From NCBI GenBank assembly GCA_022426245.1, contig JAKMDW010000024.1, positions 1 to 34,120 on the forward strand: 34,120 bases of DNA. The letters are read 5' to 3'. Each line of letters starts with the position of its first letter. Within the stretch, counting starts at the first letter, position 1. The position numbers and the translations under genes were made by a program. Source of the DNA: Alphaproteobacteria bacterium. GTDB lineage: Bacteria; Pseudomonadota; Alphaproteobacteria; RS24. The notes beneath the pieces were generated by a model, which saw only the letters and a program-made list of their open reading frames with translations, made no database searches and was not told the DNA's origin. This document shows, in pieces, positions 27,632 to 34,120 of the stretch.

Positions 27632-28909
27632 CTAATCGCGGCAAATGACGTTCATTTTGGTGTAGCCCTTGACGAAGCTGGAAATATTCCGGCTTGGCTC
27701 GCCGATCACTTCTACTTTCGAGAAACGCTTGAGCATTTCGTCCCAAAGAATTTGTAACTGCAATTCTGCCAGACGGTTGCCGAAGCAACGGTGAATGCCA
27801 AAGCCGAATGAAATGTGATTGCGCGCATTGGGCCGGTCAAAAATCAGGGCATTGGGATTTTCAAATTTCCGCTCATCGCGATTGCCCGACACATACCACA
27901 TGGCAACTTTGTCGCCTTTCTTAATGGTCTTGCCATGCATGTCGACATCCTCCAAAGCCGTGCGGCGCATATAGGCCAAAGGCGTTTGCCAGCGAATGAT
28001 TTCAGCCACTGTATTGGGGATGAGGTCGCGATTGGCGCGCACTTTTTCCCATTCAGCGGGGAACAGGCTGGAGCCGTAAATCGAGGCCGACATGGAATTA
28101 CGGGTCGTGTCATTACCGCCGACAATCAGCAGAATGAGATTGCCCAGATATTCCATTGTGTCCATATCTTTGGTTTCTTCGCCATTGGCCAGCATGGTGA
28201 TAAGGTCATGGCCGTCCTTGCCGACACGTTGCTGCCAAAGCCCCATGAAATATTCGACACATTCCATCAATTCGGCGCGGCGCGCGTCTTCGCTTTCAAC
28301 GATACCGGTCTCTGGCCCTGCGGTTGCAACATCTGACCAACGGGTCAGCTTGCGGCGGTCTTCAAACGGGAAGTCAAACAGGGTCGCGAGCATCATGGTG
28401 GTCAGCTCAATCGACACGGTATCAACCCAGTCAAATTCTTCATTGATGGGCAGCGTGTCCAGCAGGTCTGAGGTGCGCTGACGAATAAGGGTCGACATTT
28501 CAGCCAAGCTCATGGGCGAGACAATCGGTGCGACCGTTTTGCGCTGCACATCATGTTTGGGCTGGTCCATAGCGATGAACATGGGCAGGACGAAATCCTC
28601 TGCCGGATTGGGCAGCACAATGGCGGGCTCTGATGAAAAACGCTTATGGTCCGTATCAATCGCCATAATATCGTCATAGCGGGTCACCGACCAGAAAGGG
28701 CCGATCGGCTCATCCATCTCTGTGCGCCCCTCTGAGGTCCAGCCATCTTTGGTGTAATGCAGCGGGTCTTCATTGCGCATGCGCTCAAATACCGGCCACA
28801 TTTCTTCCGACGGCCATAAATGCGGATTGGATACATCCAAATCCTCTAGCGGCGTGTTATAGGCATAATCATGCCCGGGCACGGTTTCTTCTTTAATCGC
28901 TTCGCTCAT
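27632..28909 (-). CDS. cytochrome P450, CYP153-like (alkane / fatty acid terminal hydroxylase family)
   Basis: The 425-residue soluble P450 has the I-helix oxygen-activation motif GGNDTT (264-269), the K-helix EIIR (303-306), and the heme loop FGFGIHRCFG with ligand Cys375. Long stretches match what I remember of CYP153A enzymes: LEDLDVSNP, GPFWSVTRY, MFIAMDQPKHDVQR, IIRWQTPLAYMRR, MWYVSGNRDERKF and GNRLAELQLQILW. CYP153 enzymes hydroxylate n-alkanes or fatty acids at the terminal carbon, using a ferredoxin and ferredoxin reductase. Neither partner gene is in this window. About 10 residues (57-66, WTSEGRTEMD) appear inserted before GPFWS compared with CYP153A. ATG 28909 has GGGAG six bases upstream. 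Confidence 0.93.
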   Translation of the reverse strand: MSEAIKEETVPGHDYAYNTPLEDLDVSNPHLWPSEEMWPVFERMRNEDPLHYTKDGWTSEGRTEMDEPIGPFWSVTRYDDIMAIDTDHKRFSSEPAIVLPNPAEDFVLPMFIAMDQPKHDVQRKTVAPIVSPMSLAEMSTLIRQRTSDLLDTLPINEEFDWVDTVSIELTTMMLATLFDFPFEDRRKLTRWSDVATAGPETGIVESEDARRAELMECVEYFMGLWQQRVGKDGHDLITMLANGEETKDMDTMEYLGNLILLIVGGNDTTRNSMSASIYGSSLFPAEWEKVRANRDLIPNTVAEIIRWQTPLAYMRRTALEDVDMHGKTIKKGDKVAMWYVSGNRDERKFENPNALIFDRPNARNHISFGFGIHRCFGNRLAELQLQILWDEMLKRFSKVEVIGEPSRNISSFVKGYTKMNVICRD

Positions 28910-28971
28910 GTCGGTCTCCCAAAGTAAAAGTCAGCGCCATTTTCGGCTTAATATTCAAGCATCGCTCAAAG

Positions 28972-28987
28972 ATGACGCATGCGTCAT
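28972..28987. promoter_or_regulatory. perfect 16-bp palindrome, candidate operator upstream of the P450
   Basis: ATGACGCATGCGTCAT is its own reverse complement. It is centred about 70 bases upstream of the P450 start in the divergent P450/thiC gap. Perfect palindromes of this length are typical operators of dimeric repressors or activators. No regulator gene is in the window, so the protein is unknown. Confidence 0.5.
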
Positions 28988-28989
28988 AT

Positions 28990-29000
28990 ATGGTAACCAT
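28990..29000. promoter_or_regulatory. second inverted repeat next to the 16-bp palindrome
   Basis: ATGGT-A-ACCAT is a perfect 5-bp inverted repeat around a central A, two bases from the 16-bp palindrome. It is a candidate second operator half or independent site; alone it would be weak evidence. Confidence 0.3.
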
Positions 29001-29106
29001 TAAATTTTCTCTGTTTCAAGCCTTTTTGCACAAAACTCACGGGTTTTTTGCGCTGTTTTGTCCATTGCGCTTGCGCCCAGACATCGCCAAATCTAAGGTC
29101 ATACCT

Positions 29107-31213
<2,107 letters not shown>

Positions 31214-31216
31214 ACC

Positions 31217-32764
31217 CTAATCGCTATATTTGCATGCATTAGGGCCACCGTCACATTCATATACCCTGACATAATCCACTAACATTTTATGACCTCCGTC
31301 AGGAAATTCGCTATTAGTGATTGCCCCTCCGATAGAACCGCCAATTGCGAGATTAAGAACAATATGAAAGTCTTGATCAAAGGGCGCATTATCTGAGTTT
31401 CCTACAGCATGTGGGCCATCTCTCCATGATGTTTTTGGGGCTGTCCAATACGGCTGACCATTCAGATACCATCGGATTTCATCAGGATGCCAATCAACTC
31501 GATAAACATTAAACTTTTCCGGCTCCGCGGGGATCCACCTAGTTTGATATGTATGGTGATTAGCCTGGGGACTTAAATAGTGGATAGCACCTCCAATCGA
31601 AGGCCCGCCACTTCCATTCTCCATGATGTCTATTTCACCTGAATTAGGCCAAAAACCATAGGTGTTGTCGGTTGGTAACATCCAAAAGGCTGGGAAGGTT
31701 CCTTGCCCCTTTGGCAATTTTATTCGTGCCTCGAAGCGGCCATATTTAAAGTCTCTTTTAAGTCTCGTGTGGATGCGTCCAGAGGTATATCCCCGAGTGG
31801 CTGGATCACCATAATTGTTCGTGGCCGTATAGGTCTCGATTAAAGCAGTTAACTCTAGATTACCATTACTTACGGAGACGTTATCAGGTCTACCGGTATA
31901 ACATTGTGCCTCACCATTACCGCCACCAAAACATGCCGTCGCTCCTCGGTCATTTAGATCCCTGAGGTACATATCGTTTAACGACCAGTTATTAACGGTA
32001 TCCAGAGAATTTCCGTCAAACTCATCTTGCCAAACCAAATTCCAATCATTACTGCCAGATTGAATCGGGGTCGGGTTAGGAGTTGTACTCGCGCTATCGT
32101 CTGCGCTATTGTAGTCGTCATCGCTGGAATTATCGGTGCTTACACTGCCGATATTTCCAACCACAGCAGTGCTGGGTCTGCTTCTGACCGATTTTGAGTC
32201 ATCTTCGATTAAAAAGCCTATGGCTGCACCAATTGCAAATGGTCCTGCGATTGACCAGAAGCGCCCACTAAAGGGACTTTCGCCTGACGACCCCGATTGT
32301 GATGCATGCCTTTTAGTATCAAGACGCCCATAATGCAGGTTCTTATGATGATCCCTTAGGTGCGAATAGGTAAAAGTAATTCCTACAAACTCATCATCAC
32401 GATTTCCAAAGCCGTCAAGACGGTGTCCGGCTTCAAATGTAAGGCCAAAGGGCAAATGAGCTTTTATCGAATGAGCACCGCCACTTTTCCAGTCTCCAAT
32501 TTTAGATTTAGTTTCAAAAGCCTGGCGGTGATAGCTAAGCTTTGGAAAGTAAGGCACTGCCGGCAAGGGCATTGAGACGTCTAAAAACCGAAGGTCATTT
32601 TCTAATGTCAGTTCTTGAACTTCAGTTCCTCCCCAAAGAGGAAGAACGGTATGTTCAGATCTGTCCGCCGCGTGGGATGAAGCCCCCGCGGCACAAAGTG
32701 CTGCCAAGATAAACAACCGTTTTATCAAAAACCTATCTTTCCACTTACGACTGTTGGCTACCAA
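31217..32764 (-). CDS. secreted glycoside hydrolase family 16 enzyme (laminarinase-like) with unrecognised N-terminal domain
   Basis: The product is 515 residues from TTG 32764; TTG 32728, giving (M)IKRLFILAALCAAG, is the better start for the signal peptide. No ATG exists until residue 65. Residues about 34-165 form a domain I do not recognise. A Gly-rich hydrophobic stretch (about 168-186, SIAGPFAIGAAIGFLI) and a Ser/Asp/Thr linker (about 205-238) follow. The GH16 domain (about 240-503) has GEIDIME (nucleophile Glu377, Asp379, acid/base Glu382), TFPAFWMLP and HIVLNLAIGG, a pattern typical of beta-1,3-glucanases, so laminarin is the likely substrate. It follows the symporter gene with a 7-base overlap. 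Confidence 0.88.
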   Translation of the reverse strand: MVANSRKWKDRFLIKRLFILAALCAAGASSHAADRSEHTVLPLWGGTEVQELTLENDLRFLDVSMPLPAVPYFPKLSYHRQAFETKSKIGDWKSGGAHSIKAHLPFGLTFEAGHRLDGFGNRDDEFVGITFTYSHLRDHHKNLHYGRLDTKRHASQSGSSGESPFSGRFWSIAGPFAIGAAIGFLIEDDSKSVRSRPSTAVVGNIGSVSTDNSSDDDYNSADDSASTTPNPTPIQSGSNDWNLVWQDEFDGNSLDTVNNWSLNDMYLRDLNDRGATACFGGGNGEAQCYTGRPDNVSVSNGNLELTALIETYTATNNYGDPATRGYTSGRIHTRLKRDFKYGRFEARIKLPKGQGTFPAFWMLPTDNTYGFWPNSGEIDIMENGSGGPSIGGAIHYLSPQANHHTYQTRWIPAEPEKFNVYRVDWHPDEIRWYLNGQPYWTAPKTSWRDGPHAVGNSDNAPFDQDFHIVLNLAIGGSIGGAITNSEFPDGGHKMLVDYVRVYECDGGPNACKYSD

Positions 32765-34120
32765 AAGAAGATGTAGATAGCTACCAGAACCAAAGAAAGA
32801 GAAATCGCAGCTTGGTTAAATCCGCGTGCGGTAGCAAAGTTCATCCCGCCCAAGTTAATCGCGCGGGCATCGTCACCCTTATTAATATTGGAAACGAAGT
32901 ATCCAACTGTTAGGCAACTTAAGAAGACAAGCCAAATACGGATTACGAAAGCCAATTCTGGAGCAATGAATTTCAATGCAATATTTGCGAACACGGAGAC
33001 GACAAGCATCGCGATAGCACCCTGCGCGTTACTGCCTTTCCAGAACATGCCAAGTAAGAAGACTGAGACAATGCCAGGGGCAATAAAGCCTGTATATTCT
33101 TGGATAGCCTGGAAGGCACTCTCCATGCCGCCCAGAAAAGGACGTGCTAGTATCACAGCAATTAGAATCGCTATAGCGGAGGTCAACCGGCCAACCGCTA
33201 CGTAATGCGACTCTGATCGACCCGGAGAAATTAAGTCTCGATAAATATCCATCGTAAAAATGGTTGAAATGGAATTCATCATAGACGCCAGCGAAGACAC
33301 TATCGCAGCAATAAGTGCAGCAAATACCAGTCCACGAAGGCCTTCAGGTACAAGCCCCATCAAAATGCCGTAAGTCGAATCAGGGCTAGCGGCTAATCGT
33401 GCCATATCTAATTGGCCTTGTTGCGCTAAATATAGCGCCGCGATACCTGGAATGACGACGATAATTGGAATAAGCAATTTTAATACCGCCGCAAAAATAA
33501 GTCCTTTTTGGGCTTCAGCTAGACTTTCGGCACCAAGAGCACGCTGGATGATATATTGGTTGAAGCCCCAATAAGAAAAATGGAGGACCCATAAGCCGCC
33601 CAGCAGCGTCCAGATACCCGGGAGGTTGTTATAACTAGGGTTTTCTGGGGCTAAGATCATCTCGAAGTGACCCGGTATCTCACCCATTAGAGTACTGAAC
33701 CCGGCCATAATGCCAGCGCCGTCGCCAACAAGTGAAAGGACAATACCGGTAATAGCGAAACCACCAGCGACTAAGACTACAACTTGTATGATATCAGTTA
33801 GAGCTACAGCCTTAAGTCCACCATAAAGGGAATAAACCACAGCAAAAGCGGCGAGCCCTATCATTGCCCCAAGAACATTCCATCCAGTCAATGCCGATAA
33901 AGCCAGCCCACCCAGCCAAAGAACTGCTGTAAGATTTACGGCAGTATATAAAATTACCCAAAAGACTGCCATTATTGATTTAATGGAGCTTCCGAACCGC
34001 AGTTCCAAGAATTGCGGCATAGTGTAAATCTTTTTTTCAAGAAAAATTGGTAGAAAGTATTTTGCGACAATAATTAATACAATTGCTGCTTGCCATTCGT
34101 AAGCTGCTATTGCCAGTCCC
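32758..34120 (-). CDS. sodium:solute symporter, SSS (SGLT-like) family, 5' end beyond the window
   Basis: The frame is open to the right edge, so the gene is truncated at its N-terminus; 453 residues are visible. Just inside the edge is KKIYTMPQFLELRFGSSIKS, the family's conserved region after the early helices. At least ten further hydrophobic segments follow, with SLYGGLKAVALTDIIQ (an SSS signature), a WGFNQYIIQRALGA block, and ASLASMMNSISTIFTMDIYRD with its Ser/Asn-rich sodium-site helix. The resemblance is to bacterial sugar and myo-inositol symporters of this family. Its overlap with the GH16 gene suggests it imports the glucose or oligosaccharides that enzyme releases. Confidence 0.92.
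   Translation of the reverse strand, partial: GLAIAAYEWQAAIVLIIVAKYFLPIFLEKKIYTMPQFLELRFGSSIKSIMAVFWVILYTAVNLTAVLWLGGLALSALTGWNVLGAMIGLAAFAVVYSLYGGLKAVALTDIIQVVVLVAGGFAITGIVLSLVGDGAGIMAGFSTLMGEIPGHFEMILAPENPSYNNLPGIWTLLGGLWVLHFSYWGFNQYIIQRALGAESLAEAQKGLIFAAVLKLLIPIIVVIPGIAALYLAQQGQLDMARLAASPDSTYGILMGLVPEGLRGLVFAALIAAIVSSLASMMNSISTIFTMDIYRDLISPGRSESHYVAVGRLTSAIAILIAVILARPFLGGMESAFQAIQEYTGFIAPGIVSVFLLGMFWKGSNAQGAIAMLVVSVFANIALKFIAPELAFVIRIWLVFLSCLTVGYFVSNINKGDDARAINLGGMNFATARGFNQAAISLSLVLVAIYIFFW

Overview
The window looks like about 31 kb of ordinary alphaproteobacterial chromosome followed by about 3 kb of different character. The gene order rpmH-rnpA-yidC-engB-argB-HAD-dapD-dapE, truA-fmt-def, rmuC, recR-dnaX-ffs, nudC, pheA-kdsB, membrane-anchored cytochrome c is the core synteny I know from Rhizobiales and related Alphaproteobacteria. 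A promoter that fits the Caulobacter-type consensus and the protein families agree with this. I cannot name a genus. The CYP153-type P450 and the laminarinase-type GH16 suggest, but do not prove, a marine lineage.

Layout. (1) 1-1008, minus: a truncated flavoprotein disulfide reductase behind a TVP38/TMEM64 membrane protein. (2) 1174-7020, plus: rpmH promoter, rpmH (44 codons, GTG start), rnpA, yidC, engB, argB, a secreted DUF1036 protein and a pyrimidine-5'-nucleotidase-like HAD enzyme, tightly packed and partly overlapping. (3) 7079-9182, plus: dapD-dapE with its own candidate promoter. (4) 9190-11529, minus: def-fmt-truA; rmuC faces away from def. (5) 12732-15483, minus: ffs (SRP RNA), dnaX, recR. 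(6) nudC on plus; kdsB-pheA on minus; cytochrome c on plus, closed by a strong intrinsic terminator. (7) 18960-24519, plus: yejABEF peptide ABC transporter. (8) 24523-26734, minus: M17 aminopeptidase and a cytosolic NlpC/P60 peptidase. With the transporter this makes a plausible muropeptide import and breakdown module. (9) 26815-28909, minus: a CYP153-type P450 followed by an SDR, a plausible hydrocarbon or alcohol oxidation operon. (10) 28910-29254: a 345-base divergent intergenic region holding two palindromes near the P450 and a TPP riboswitch for thiC. (11) 29255-31213, plus: thiC. (12) 31217-34120, minus: a secreted GH16 enzyme with an unrecognised N-terminal domain, and a truncated SSS symporter.

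The points most worth following up are: an abrupt change in codon and base use inside the 3' end of thiC, which marks either a recombination junction or an assembly chimera; the unusual N-terminal half of the GH16 enzyme; the DUF1036 / peptidoglycan-binding-like / DUF1036 architecture; the perfect 16-bp palindrome upstream of the P450; and an acidic insertion in peptide deformylase. I saw no tRNA or 5S/16S/23S rRNA genes, CRISPR arrays, insertion sequences or integrases. I found no clearly new multi-gene defence or secretion system.
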